NCBI GenBank assembly: GCA_036346255.1
Contig: CM070620.1
Coordinates: 13,442,671 to 13,506,670, forward strand
Length of the DNA stretch: 64,000 bases
Source: Ampelocalamus luodianensis
Taxonomy: Eukaryota; Streptophyta; Magnoliopsida; Poales; Poaceae
Direction of reading: 5' to 3'
Below, piece by piece: positions 49,875 through 59,699 of this stretch (position 1 is the first letter of the stretch; each line of letters begins with the position of its first letter). The notes under the pieces are model-generated. The model did not search any database. It was not told the origin of the DNA and worked only from the letters and a program-made list of their open reading frames with translations. A program made the position numbers and the translations under genes.

Positions 49875-50530
49875 TACGAGGATTAAAACCTCTATATATT
49901 ATCTTTAATATATAAAAGACCATACGTCTTCATGGTCGTAACCTTTGAGGTGCACGACCTCCGGTCGTAGAGATTCCAGAGGTTACATAATGGGTACCAC
50001 AGTGGACAAAGGCCCAAGCCAAGCTTAGGCCGGAGAACCGCTCGTAGAAGGTAAGAACTGATTCCAAGGTATATTCTCTACCGTATGATGAATGGAACAC
50101 GTGCATATTCCATACGACGTATCTTATCCAAGACACACCAGTGAACAACCTCCGTGCGGTTATATGTTCCATAGACATATAACCGCCAAACGGTTGATTC
50201 TGTATCAACCGTCACTTGACTCCGACCAGACGCAACGCTTCACATCAGGCGCCTTCTCCGGAAGTAACTGCCACCTCTTCGAGGGCTATTTAAAGATGGA
50301 ACCTGGGCGGATCAGGGGAGACAGACAAGAACAGAAGAAGGAAGACAAAAAGCACAAACCATAGATTCGTGTAATAGTTCTGAGTTAGCAAGAGGGCAAG
50401 CAGAGTCCTTAAGCTATACCTTGTAAATCCCAGTTCATATTAATAAAAGAGCAGTCCCATTATTCCCTAAGATTTCCCACGTCATTTTCTCCTTTCTATT
50501 TTCGTAAGATCGACATCTTGATCGTCGACA
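49875..50530 (+). repeat. 3' LTR of Tat element B
   Basis: 656 bp. Hairpins at 50156-50186 (perfect 12-bp arms) and 50190-50212 (perfect 9-bp arms), TATTTAAA at 50287-50294, poly(A)-type TTAATAAAAGAG near 50438. Ends at CGTCGACA before ACTAG. Confidence 0.95.
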
Positions 50531-50535
50531 ACTAG

Positions 50536-50766
50536 CTCCCATACGCCCTGCCCTCCCCTATTCGTGCAGGTGATCCCCTCGATCATAAGTTTCTTCGTCG
50601 TTGCCTCTGTGTCGAACTCCCTCCTGATGCAGCTCCTAAGCTCGTGAATATTCATCGCATCGAGCCCCTCCGCTTGGACCACCTTGTACTTGGATCTCGA
50701 TAGGTCCAACCCATCGGGTTCGACCCGTACGAGATCATCGCCATAAAACACTACCAAATCTTGCAT
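50536..50766 (-). pseudogene. N-terminal exon part of the same MULE transposase
   Basis: The start codon is at 50764-50766, four bases after the acceptor TTTTCAG of the leader intron. About 77 residues follow (beginning MQDLVVFYGDD, ending GGQGVWEL) up to the Tat target duplication ACTAG at 50531-50535. The frame continues without a gap at 38818, on the other side of the Tat element. Confidence 0.8.
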
Positions 50767-50767
50767 G

Positions 50768-51434
50768 CTGAAAATTACCTAAAGCCACAACAACTCGATT
50801 TACGATACGGAATATAACCAACAGGGTATTTAATTGCGACTAATTAATTCACTTTACATGACTATTTACATGGGATTATTTTTTAATTACCACTAATTAA
50901 ATAGGACTAAAGTAATTAATACTAATTAATTACAACCAATTTATTTGCCACTAATTACCCATGACAGAAATAAATTCGACATATCACAGACAAGTAAGCA
51001 AGTAAATACGAGTAATTAAATATGAATAATTAATTAATTAGCAACAAATTGATTATTGATAAATTACAAGTAATTACATACATCTAACTAATTCACATTG
51101 AGTTAATTACTATTGATTAATTAACACTAATTACTATGTGCCATTCAATAATCATAATTAATTATGATTATTTAATTACCACTTATTAACTACGAGTCAA
51201 TACTTACCAACAAATTAATTGCGGCTTCGTAATTACGACCACTTAATTTGCACTAATGTAATTACCATAAATAAACTACAAGAAATTTAATTATGACTAG
51301 TTAATTAATTAATACTTAATTTTTATTAATTAATTACGACAAATTAGCTACGAGTATTTAACTATGACTAATAAATTACCACTAATTAACTATGACTAAA
51401 ATAATTACGACTAAAGCGTAGGAAATAATTTTAC
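50768..51434 (-). other. AT-rich leader intron of the MULE transposase gene
   Basis: On the minus strand the donor is AAG/GTAAAATT (51437-51427) and the acceptor TTTTCAG ends at 50768, one base before the C that precedes the ATG at 50766. The 667-nt body consists largely of TAATTAATTA and ACTAATTAAT words, giving extreme AT content. This explains the low-complexity block as an intron in the 5' leader. Confidence 0.6.
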
Positions 51435-51616
51435 CTTGCTTTAATGTCGACCTCATGGTACTAATATGATCCTAAGCACTGCTCTAAATACTATTTAATT
51501 CATAGAATAATCCGAACAAAGTTTTAGTTTAATTCTCTTTGTTCTCGACGGTGAGCACGAGAACGAGAATGAATTCCAGAATGAGAGCAAGAGTGAGCAG
51601 GGCGCCTGTTTTTATA
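51435..51616 (-). promoter_or_regulatory. MULE promoter TATA box and first leader exon
   Basis: GGCTATAAAAACAGG on the minus strand places TATAAA at 51611-51616. Transcription would begin near 51580, and the first leader exon would end at 51435 before the GTAAAA donor. Confidence 0.5.
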
Positions 51617-51966
51617 GCCGCGTGAAGGCGTTTTGCGCCGACCGCGAGGTGACGGGAGAGAATCCCGCGTTCAGTGTGTTGTGATTCTGCATGCATACGG
51701 ACAGAGGCAACAAGGTGATGGGAGTTGATGGATGGGACGGGGGAAAAGATCGAGAGACCAAGGGATGCTTTTCGGTGGAAGGAAAAAAACGCGCTCGTTC
51801 CCTAGTCGTAGGTGATTAAATACCGTGCCACCAGGGCACGACAGGGGACGTAGAGGGCTCACGGGGCAGCACCAAGCCATGCAGAGGGGTGGTCCGGGCA
51901 CGGTGGGAGCGAAGCCGTTCGCGCGCCACATGTGCGGCCAAGCATGTCCAGGCTAGGGAGAGTAGC
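51617..51966. other. Unassigned DNA upstream of the MULE promoter
   Basis: No gene seen. It should contain one terminal inverted repeat of the MULE, but I could not recognise the matching end. Confidence 0.4.
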
Positions 51967-52116
51967 GGAGGCGAATCCAGGCTAGGGGCACGTGGTGTAG
52001 GCGCATCCGTGCCACCCATGAGTGACGGAGGTGTGTCCGTGCCACCCGTGAGCGGCGGAGGCGAGTCCGGGTTAGGGGAGCGCAGCGGAGGCGCGTCCGT
52101 ATCACCAGCGCACGGA
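51967..52116. repeat. GC-rich minisatellite, 30-bp unit, five copies
   Basis: The motif GGAGGCGNRTCCGNGCCACC-like recurs exactly every 30 bp at 51967, 51997, 52027, 52057 and 52087. The period is a multiple of three, so open frames run through it on both strands with ten-residue repeats; I regard these as by-products. Confidence 0.85.
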
Positions 52117-52370
52117 CAAGCCATGTGGCGGCCATGTGGCGATACGGGGACTTCTGGTCCCCCAAGGAACGGTGGAGATGGATTCCGGACGTGGGAGGTA
52201 CAGACGTGGACACGTGTCAGCTATCAATAAGTCCGTGGTGTTATTGTTAGCAATACGACACCATAACATGTATTTTTATAAATTAAAAAATGATGTCAAC
52301 AGTACTATTTAGCCCAAAAATTCGTCGGTGAACCACGCTGAAGCTAGCCCTACCGGTGCTGACATGATGC

Positions 52371-52920
52371 TTGGTAGTGGCCTATCCAAACTTAGCAGTA
52401 GCAGTCCGCATAAGATATTTTGTTGGTACAGTTTCCGGTTTGCGTACGATTGGCCAAGCCAACTGCACACCACGTGAGGATCCATCTGTGCTCTGTGGTG
52501 TCGTCCTTGGAGATGCCGGGAATGGATGGCCTGTTGATTGCGCGGTCGTTAGCCGAAAGAACCGAATATGACTCAGCATGGGCTGCACGGCTCGCCGCCT
52601 TTAATTCTCGAGGAATGGAGCGGCCAGGTGAGATATTTCTTCCGACTTTGGAGGCACATACAGCATCATGCAGTGATGTCAGGAAAGCGCGACAATTTTG
52701 CTCCAACTGCTTGTTTCCTGCTGCCCGTAACACTTGCCTCTTGCGTAGGAAAATATCTTTGCGGATTAAAGCCCTCAACGACGGAGAGCTGCATGAAGCA
52801 CCGTACGTCGTATTCCGCGTGGCCCGCCAATCTTGCCATCCCGATGTCCGATTCACTTTGACACGCTCCATCGTTACAAGGCGCTAGCAATTATGTCGTA
52901 GATGCGTCGCGTTATATAAG
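52371..52920 (+). promoter_or_regulatory. Probable promoter of the COR27/28-like gene: G-box, evening element, TATA box
   Basis: CACGTG (G-box/ABRE core) lies at 52471-52476, AAAATATCT (a perfect evening element) at 52750-52758, and TTATATAAG (TATA) at 52912-52920, about 100 bp before the ATG. Evening elements bind CCA1/LHY-type and RVE Myb factors, and Arabidopsis COR27/COR28 promoters are known to be clock- and cold-regulated. The open frames overlapping this stretch on both strands have no family features. Confidence 0.55.
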
Positions 52921-53021
52921 CTTGGTCGCTAGCTAAATATTTCGTCCAGAAGCGATATCATATTCCTCGTCAAGAAGCGCCTCCACTACACCCTCCGGCC
53001 GTGCGGGTGCGGCGAACGTAG

Positions 53022-55124
53022 ATGGACGATCTGGCGGCGCTGGCGCGCGGCGAGGGGTGGACGGAGGAGCGGCACGCGGCGTTCCTCGACCGCATGGAGC
53101 TCTCCTTCGTCCAGCAGGTGCTCGTCGGCGTCGGCGACGAGCAGCGGGCGTCGCGCAGGCTCAGCCGCCGGGAGTCACCACCCGGAGGTGGCCGCGGCCC
53201 GCTCCCGCTCAACCGACCCCTCCCCGACAGCGCCGTCGAGTCTAACCGCGGGGCGCCCTCCCGACCTGCAGCCCGCGAAGCCAAGTGACGCGCAGTGGAT
53301 CCACCAGGTTGGTGTATACCTTCTTCCTTCCTTTCTTTCGCGCGCGCGCGGTACTTAATTACGAACTGACAGATAGCAGATATTATCATGCGCCGACGCC
53401 CGACGCGATAATGCGATATAGAAGTGGCGAAATTTTGCTAGTTCGGTTGAGTACGTACGCACGAAGATCATCTGGTACGATGCCATCCTTGTTTGGCCGG
53501 CAGCGCGTCTGCTACTACGTGCAAACATGTACATCAAGCACATTCTTGCTCAGTTGCTCGCGATGTTCAGATCAGTTTGATTGTAATCTTCCCCTCGCAG
53601 ATCTAGTATAGGGACATAGGTGTACAGATGTATATCTATTTTTTTCTTCAAAAATCCTAGTATTTTTTAGGTATATATACTAATAATTATATTTAAAATA
53701 CGTATTTCAATCTTTCCGTCCCAATTTCAGCCCGTCGCACCCGGCCACATGCTCTCCTACTCTATCCACGTAGCCCACTCGGTCCCAAGGCCTCAAGCAT
53801 CCACGACCCAACTCCAAGCAGCAGCTGACAGCCCAACCCCGTCCCCACTTGGCCACGCCGAGAGCCCGACTACCCGAGAGCCTAGTGCTAACGCTATCCC
53901 ACTCCTCTCCACTCTCCATCTCCCCTTTCTCGCTCTGTGGCGGCGGCGGCGCATGGACACGCAACGGGGCAGGGGGCAAGCCCGAACCGAAGCCAGGGAC
54001 GAAGGGTGCGACGCGGCGAGTAGCAAAGGCAGGGAAGCCCTGCGGCGAGCGGCAGCGGCAGGGCAGCCTTGTGGCGCGCGGCGAGCGGCAAGCAGCAAGG
54101 GTAGGGGGTGAGCACCGAGCCGAGCCCGAGCAGGAGCAGCCATCGACACCAGCACAAAGAGCAGTAGCGGCACGCGGCGAGGTCAAGGTGAGCTATGCTG
54201 GTTTCTTAGTGTGGGATTTGTGTGCATCCAATCATTTGAGGATTGGATTTGCCACTCATGGAGGAGAACAAATTGTTCCTTAGTCTTTACTGTAAAATTG
54301 GATGTGTTTGTATGTATGTAATGTATGGAAGATTAGCACCAATAGTCTGATACATGTTAATTAATGTAAATACTTGAGCTTGAGGAATTGGGGTGATAAG
54401 ACTGCTGCCTCTGCAGACTGCAGTTGTTGAATTTTGAATGGATTGTTGAATTTCGAATGGATTATATTGAGGATTGTTGAAGACTACTACTTCATGCTTC
54501 ATGGATTGTTGGATTTTGAATGGATTATATTGAGGATGAATGGATTATGTTGAGTGAGATTTACAAATATTTCCAAATTGAGGGAGGAACTGAGGATGAA
54601 TGGACTGTATGGATGTGGATCATTTAGTATTCTATTACATATATTTCCTGTAGGATGAATGGATCATTTAGTACATGTAGTTCCAAATTGCAAAAAATAA
54701 AAAATAAATAAAAATAATAGTGACTAGCGGATAGCAGCAGGCAATGGCATTAGACTTTGGTTGCTGTAGACAAATTTTAGTTATTTGAAACGTGATCATT
54801 TTTGTTTGTACTTGCTGAAATGGCTAGTTGAGTGGTATGACCATACGAAAGAACATGACTTTATCCAATTACCAGATAGTTCTTCAATGGCTGAATAACC
54901 ATCATCCGAGATGATCGTCATCTTGTCTAGTTTGACTGAATAGTAGCAAAAATATTGCGTTACCCAGCTAACTTAGAATGGACATTGCTGTACTTAGAAT
55001 AGTGGCAATAATTTGCTGTGTTGTCTCTTTTACCGTTTTACGATCATATGTCATCCAAGTATTGACATTTTTCTCCTGTTTTGCTTTCTGCGACTTGCAG
55101 GTTGTCTCGCGAGATGGAAATTAA
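53022..55124 (+). CDS. COR27/COR28-like small protein gene (two exons, frame shift in exon 1)
   Basis: Exon 1 begins at ATG 53022, about 100 bp after a TATA box. Residues 12-31 read GWTEERHAAFLDRMELSFVQ, like the WTDEKHxxYLxSMExSFVxQLY motif of plant COR27/COR28 clock and cold proteins. The frame from the ATG stops at 53286-53288. In the frame shifted by one base the sequence continues SDAQWIHQ to a donor CAG/GTTGGT at 53307/53308, and an acceptor CTTGCAG at 55094-55100 leads in phase to VVSRDGN and TAA (55122-55124). The shift may be real, a local error, or reflect a different exon structure. The 1.8-kb intron contains a GC-rich block. The family call rests on one motif plus the promoter; moderate. 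Confidence 0.45.
53700..54290. other. GC-rich block inside the COR27/28-like intron
   Basis: A CpG-rich, Pro/Arg-coding stretch flanked by AT-rich DNA. Open frames exist on both strands but carry no domain. It could be an inserted fragment or an alternative first exon; I cannot tell which. Confidence 0.35.
54420..54680. repeat. Diverged GAATGGATTRTATTGAG repeats
   Basis: Variants of TGAATGGATTATATTGAGGA recur about seven times between 54420 and 54665 at irregular spacing. Low-complexity sequence within the intron. Confidence 0.6.
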
Positions 55125-55567
55125 CAGGCTAGTAGTGAAACTCAGGATAGAAGGATAAGTCTCCTACGCATGTAGGCTCCAATTGTTACCGTATATGTAG
55201 GGGAAGTGGTGTTTTGTAGCTTGTCTCGACTCTCGCGAATGCACCTTTCAGGGTGGGACATGGTGAGTTGGTGATGTGTTGGTTCGTTCATTATCTTAAG
55301 CTGCGTCTTTATATCTTGTGCCTGTTGCTCTCGATATGCATGATATTTATGTAACTATGCAGATATTTTTTCATAAAACTCAGGGCTGGCCGGTTTGCGG
55401 TTGACTTGCAGTGCGGTGGAATATAGCTAGTTATGGAATCTCTACCTGTTTCAATATGATTTCGTTGTTATAGTCAAAATATGCTTCCAAGTAAAACTAT
55501 AACAAAAAATAAAAATTAAATAGTTTTTTTTTTCTTTTATAAAACGCCAAGCGTCGGCTGATATCGG
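55125..55567. other. 3' region of the COR27/28-like gene
   Basis: Probable 3' UTR of the preceding gene for the first few hundred bases; no other feature seen. Confidence 0.35.
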
Positions 55568-55765
55568 ACGTGTGTTTGATTCGTAGCCCTAACGAACCAA
55601 CCAAAACTTGGCAAAATAAGCGTTCAAGCCAAATTTTGGTGTTACTAAAATTTTGGTGAACGATTTTCTCACCGTCGGATTGTCCACGTGTGACATTGGA
55701 TTTCGTTAGTGTTACCAATTTTTTGTTGGTATTATCAAATATTGGTAGTAAACCAAACGATAGAC
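55568..55765. mobile_element. MITE-like element
   Basis: The left end GTGTTTGATTCGTAGCCCTA and the reverse complement of the right end, GTTTGGTTTACTACCAAT, are similar. The interior is built from CCAAAATTTTGGTG words in both orientations. This resembles small non-autonomous rice DNA transposons; the family is not certain. Confidence 0.45.
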
Positions 55766-55845
55766 AATTTCCATTGATGTTACTAAAATTTGGTTTGGGG
55801 TTAGTGTTTTCCCCTTTTCTAACCGCGACAGCTGCGCATGTATGT

Positions 55846-56060
55846 TTTTTTTTTAAATGCAGACACACATGCCTATACACACACTCGAATTTTTTTTTAT
55901 GGAGGCATTAAGCCTTGCAGAGCGTAGACACACGTTTTCTCACTGAACACCTACGCGTGTGAACATCTATTTTTTTATTTGGTGAGAAGTTCGAACTCGT
56001 AGAGTCGAACCCTGGCTATAGCTCACTCACTTGGCGTAGCTAGCCATCCGAGCTCACATG
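55846..56060 (-). mobile_element. tRNA-derived SINE
   Basis: On the minus strand a head with an A-box-like stretch (GAGCTCGGATGGCTAGC) and a B box (GGGTTCGACTC) is followed by a body ending in a poly(A)-type tail (T run at 55845-55854 on the plus strand). It resembles the neighbouring SINE in layout. The target duplication is not clear. Confidence 0.6.
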
Positions 56061-56177
56061 TCAGTCCTCAGGTAGAGGGTGATATATGATACCGAAGTAA
56101 GGTAGACACTGCCGAGCAAACAAAGGTGGTGGGAGGAATTACGGTGGTTTGGACGAGGAGGGATGAGACCGGTTGTC

Positions 56178-56420
56178 TTTTTTTTTAAAGTACACGTGGG
56201 ACACCCTCACGCACACACACCACACGCACACTCACACATGGGTGCATCCTTAACACACGTTTAATCTAAAGCGGAAGTTAAATCCTACGAAATGTAAAAA
56301 CACGCTTTAACTATATGTGTACTATTCTTAACCACCGAAATGGCTTGGGTGACACGCTTGGAATCGATTACAGGCAGGCCGCTCGCTAAGCTGGCGAGCC
56401 AACCAACCGAGCTATCTCGC
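56178..56420 (-). mobile_element. tRNA-derived SINE with 13-bp target duplication
   Basis: The minus strand begins GCGAGATAGCTCGGTTGG (A-box region) with a B-box-like TAATCGATTCCAAG about 50 bp on, and ends in a poly(A)-type tail (T run on the plus strand from 56178). Flanking copies GAGACCGGTTGTC (56165-56177) and GAGACCGGCTGTC (56421-56433) are a 13-bp target duplication with one mismatch, as expected for LINE-driven insertion. Confidence 0.82.
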
Positions 56421-56433
56421 GAGACCGGCTGTC

Positions 56434-56935
56434 TACTATCCGATACCGGGAAAGAAAGCCCCAATCTGAGATATTTACTGTACTAGTTGGATTGTCATTA
56501 GTGGATTGCAAGCAGACGCCCGAGGCCATGCCTAGCTCGGCATTTCCAACTAGGCTCAGATCGCCCAATCACTAGTGTCGGCCCACCAACTCGATAATCT
56601 GATAGATTGATATATGCCGCGCGCGAGGCATATAGCAATCCGCCGCCCAACCGCGCCCACAACCCATTCCTAAGGTGTGATGCATCATGCATGTGGCCTA
56701 TTAGGGGGGGAAGTAATACGTATGGGCCAAGGCCCAAGCCGAGGCTCCCGCGTGAGCCTGGGTTGACGCGCGTGGTTCGTAGGCTGTCGGCCGTTCTTTT
56801 CTTTCCATTTTAGTTGCAATCTGTTGCCAAATTTTGCAATAGTTTTTTTTTTTTGTTTTCCACATTTTCATTTTTTTCCCCCACTATTGTTCTATTTTTT
56901 TTTTAAAGATAATTGACTTGATTTGACTCCCACAT
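56434..56935. other. Unassigned DNA
   Basis: GC-rich up to about 56790, then T-rich runs. No gene or element termini recognised. Confidence 0.4.
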
Positions 56936-57330
56936 TGCCCTACTATTGGAACATCGTCGATAACCTATTGGAACATCTTCCATGAACAATTGGAACATTA
57001 AAACTAAACAGATGGAACATCATCGATGAACTATTGGAAAATTGAAATCAAACACGTGGAACATAGAACTTTAATGAGTGAAACATCGTCGATGAACTAT
57101 TAGAACATCAAAAACAAATGTGGAACATTTCATTTTATCTACCGAAACATCCAACACCCATTGATTCATTCCCCCTACCCAGTTCAAAAGATATGTGCCA
57201 AAACATCACCTGTAAATTACTGGAACATTCGAAACTAATGGGTGGAACATTTACTTTTACCTACTACAACATCCGAAGTTGAGAGTTGGATGGATGTTCC
57301 ACCATCATGTTTGTTTTGTTCCACTATTTT
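56936..57330. repeat. Dispersed TGGAACAT repeats
   Basis: The octamer TGGAACAT or close variants (AAACATC, AGAACATC) recur about 15 times at 20-35 bp intervals, several preceded by GATGAACTAT; the complement TGTTCCA recurs at the right end (57292-57340). Likely subterminal repeats of an unrecognised DNA transposon. Confidence 0.6.
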
Positions 57331-57650
57331 TTGTTGTTTGTTCCACGACGTATGTTATCATCATTGAGGTGATATTGTCGTCGATATGAAATCGGACAGT
57401 AAACTTGAAGTCACCCTCAGTCGGATGCATCGATCGTCAAGGATGCGAGGGAGGAGATTAACGAAAGTCACACACAAGGGGGGGCGTACCGATGTATTGT
57501 ATATGTGTGGTTGGAGTTACATGTGGCCTCCCCCTACCCATTTACAAGAGGTTCTATTTATAGAGTAGGAGGGGAGATCTCTAAGTTACATCGTTGCCCT
57601 CAGGGCTTAGCTTGCTCCGGAGGTACTTTCATCCATTGTATCAAGTGGGT
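57331..57650. other. Unassigned DNA
   Basis: No gene or repeat family recognised. Confidence 0.35.
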
Positions 57651-57658
57651 CCCACCAC

Positions 57659-58132
57659 TAGGGGTGCAAACAGAGCGGATAATATACGTCCGATCGAAGG
57701 TTTATGGAGCGAATACAGAAGGGATAAATGGGTATCCGACACTATCAGTGTCCGACTCTGACTCCGAGAAATAGGATACGGGACGAGTGATATTCGACCG
57801 TATGTATCCGTATGCCAGGTGGTATGAGAAAAATATTTTTTATTCACTTGGGAACATGATAATAGATAGGTGGGTTGCCGCATCTTAACAGGCAAGGGAT
57901 ACTAAGTGTTTTTCCTTCGATATTTCAGCGATTAGTTTCTTCATGTCCACTCTGATTGCACCCTTACTGTTTAATATCCTGTATAGGGGTGCAAAATAAG
58001 AGGAAAATTTCCAACCTAAGGGCCGCGGAGCGAATACGGGGATGGAGAAATGGGTATTCGACTCTGACTCCGAAAAAATACGAAATATGATACAAGATGA
58101 ACAAGTCTATATCCGCTCCGATTGCACCCCTA
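57659..58132. mobile_element. Composite hAT-type non-autonomous element (two tandem copies, one target duplication)
   Basis: It begins TAGGGGTGCAAAC and ends GATTGCACCCCTA, flanked by a perfect 8-bp duplication CCCACCAC (57651-57658 and 58133-58140). Internal ends at 57966 (GATTGCACCCTTA) and 57984 (TAGGGGTGCAAA) show two related units in tandem, 57659-57966 and 57984-58132. Both contain GAGCGAATACRG and CGACTCTGACTCCGA. The interior has no coding capacity. Confidence 0.85.
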
Positions 58133-58248
58133 CCCACCACGCTCAAGATACATGACATCTCGGTCTTTTGTCTATACGGGTGTCGACGGGACTTGGACGC
58201 ATGGTTAACCCGGACCAAATCCGAAGTGCATTCGCCGACGTGTCACTC

Positions 58249-58402
58249 CTCGTTGAGGTTGGTCCTAGGACATCGTCTGGGGTGGATCCCCTAATGTGTC
58301 ACACCTCACCGAGGTTGGTTCTCAGACCTCGTCTGCGGTTGGTCACCAGACATTGTCTAGGGTGGATCCCCGATGTGTCATGCCTTTATGAGGTTATCGT
58401 CG
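58249..58402. repeat. Imperfect repeats with GAGGTTGGT and GTGGATCCCC words
   Basis: GTTGGTYCTMRGACMTCGTCTG-like phrases occur at about 58258, 58314 and 58338, and GGGTGGATCCCC at about 58279 and 58358. Old short tandem duplication. Confidence 0.6.
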
Positions 58403-58426
58403 GCTCGAGAGGAGGTAGTGCAGACC

Positions 58427-58895
<469 letters not shown>

Positions 58896-58919
58896 CATAT
58901 ATATATATATATATATATA
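58896..58919. repeat. (TA)n microsatellite
   Basis: About 11 TA units directly before the inverted-repeat element. Confidence 0.95.
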
Positions 58920-59170
58920 GTGGTAATGGTGATTTAGATGCTAATGACAATCTTGGTCGTTGAATCTGGATTCAACAACCTTGGAGATGGGAGCATACAT
59001 GGTGTTTAATGAAGGCACATTAGAGGTAGGAACATGCAGGGTGTTTAATGCTGGCATATTAATGATTAAGTGGATTAGAGGTGGGAGACCGCATTAATCG
59101 TGGCTGTTCCATCCAGATCCAACAGCTAATATTGGCATTAGCACCTTAACACTCAAATCACCATTAGCAC
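58920..59170. mobile_element. Inverted-repeat element between (TA)n tracts (MITE-like, possibly Micron-type)
   Basis: The left arm GTGGTAATGGTGATTT (58920-58935) matches the reverse complement of the right end (59155-59170) at 15 of 16 positions; pairing continues less perfectly through GATGCTAATG and TTGAATCTGG on the left. Repeats such as GGTGTTTAATG occur inside. Both sides are flanked by (TA)n, as known for microsatellite-targeting Micron elements of rice; the family assignment is inference. Confidence 0.6.
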
Positions 59171-59179
59171 TGATATGTT

Positions 59180-59182
<3 letters not shown>

Positions 59183-59262
<80 letters not shown>
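59183..59262. repeat. (TA)n microsatellite, about 40 units
   Basis: Uninterrupted TA tract of 80 bp. Confidence 0.98.
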
Positions 59263-59264
<2 letters not shown>

Positions 59265-59699
59265 GGATCTTATTTTGTAAAATTCGTCGTAAGGATAACA
59301 AACTAATCGCGAAACGGACACTCGGTTTGAAAGATACATGCTTTTGAATTTTTAAAACAAAGAAAAGGCCGGGCCACGTTTAGTGATTAGTTGGCTGGCA
59401 CCAAATGGGCCTCGTCCGAACAAATTCGCGTGCTGTAGCCCCGAAACTGATGGCCCAAGAAAGGCTCGCCAAAGAAACGGACGCGGCGCCAAAGAAGGCC
59501 CTCGCTGCGCGGGACACTTACCTTTTTTGGAAGGTGGGTGACGTGTGGTTATGCGCCGCGCGAGCGGCATACAGACGCTCCCATGATCTTCTTTTTTTTT
59601 TTTGTTGAAAGAAAGGCGCTCCCATGATCTGAAGTCTTGACACCATGAGGTTACACACAGAAACGCCTTTTAACTGCATCTTTTCAGTTCATCGCAAAA
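59263..59699. other. Unassigned DNA
   Basis: No gene seen; a GC-rich stretch at 59390-59580 has open frames without family features. Confidence 0.35.

Larger units (their letters stand above)
38824..50530 (+). mobile_element. Full-length Tat-lineage Ty3/gypsy retrotransposon B (11.7 kb)
   Basis: LTRs at 38824-39465 (642 bp) and 49875-50530 (656 bp) begin TGACGAGG/TACGAGG and end near CGRCA. A perfect target duplication ACTAG lies at 38819-38823 and 50531-50535. A primer-binding region (GGCGCCGTCCGTGGGAA, about 39468) and a polypurine tract (AAGTTCGGGGCTAG, 49861-49874) flank the internal region. Order: gag, protease, RT, RNase H, a second RNase H, integrase on the plus strand, then a spacer and the antisense ORF. 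The element sits inside the MULE transposase coding region. Confidence 0.96.
32285..51616 (-). mobile_element. Mutator-like element (MULE), split by nested insertions
   Basis: Reading leftward: TATA box (51611-51616), leader exon and intron (to 50768), transposase N-terminus (50766-50536), a Tat element (50530-38824), the main transposase body (38818-36663), a non-coding LTR-type insertion (36662-33728), a CCHC knuckle region (about 33727-33434), and a GRF-zinc-finger gene with duplicated exon (33151-32285). Removing the Tat element with one copy of its duplication restores the transposase frame across the junction. Terminal inverted repeats were not identified, so the outer limits are approximate. 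Confidence 0.75.

Noticed and set aside
51967..52116. CRISPR-like array of regular repeats
   Set aside because: A plain tandem minisatellite without spacers, in a plant nuclear genome.
51816..52230. Pro/Gly/Ser-rich open frames on both strands
   Set aside because: Follow from a 30-bp minisatellite whose period is a multiple of three; no start context or domain.
52392..52887. Overlapping 150-residue open frames on both strands
   Set aside because: They lie in the probable promoter of the COR27/28-like gene and resemble no protein known to me.
53707..54186. Arg/Ala-rich open frames on both strands
   Set aside because: GC-rich block inside an intron; both strands open, no domain.
56360..56420. 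tRNA gene suggested by A- and B-box sequences
   Set aside because: No cloverleaf or acceptor stem; the poly(A)-type tail and target duplication show a SINE.
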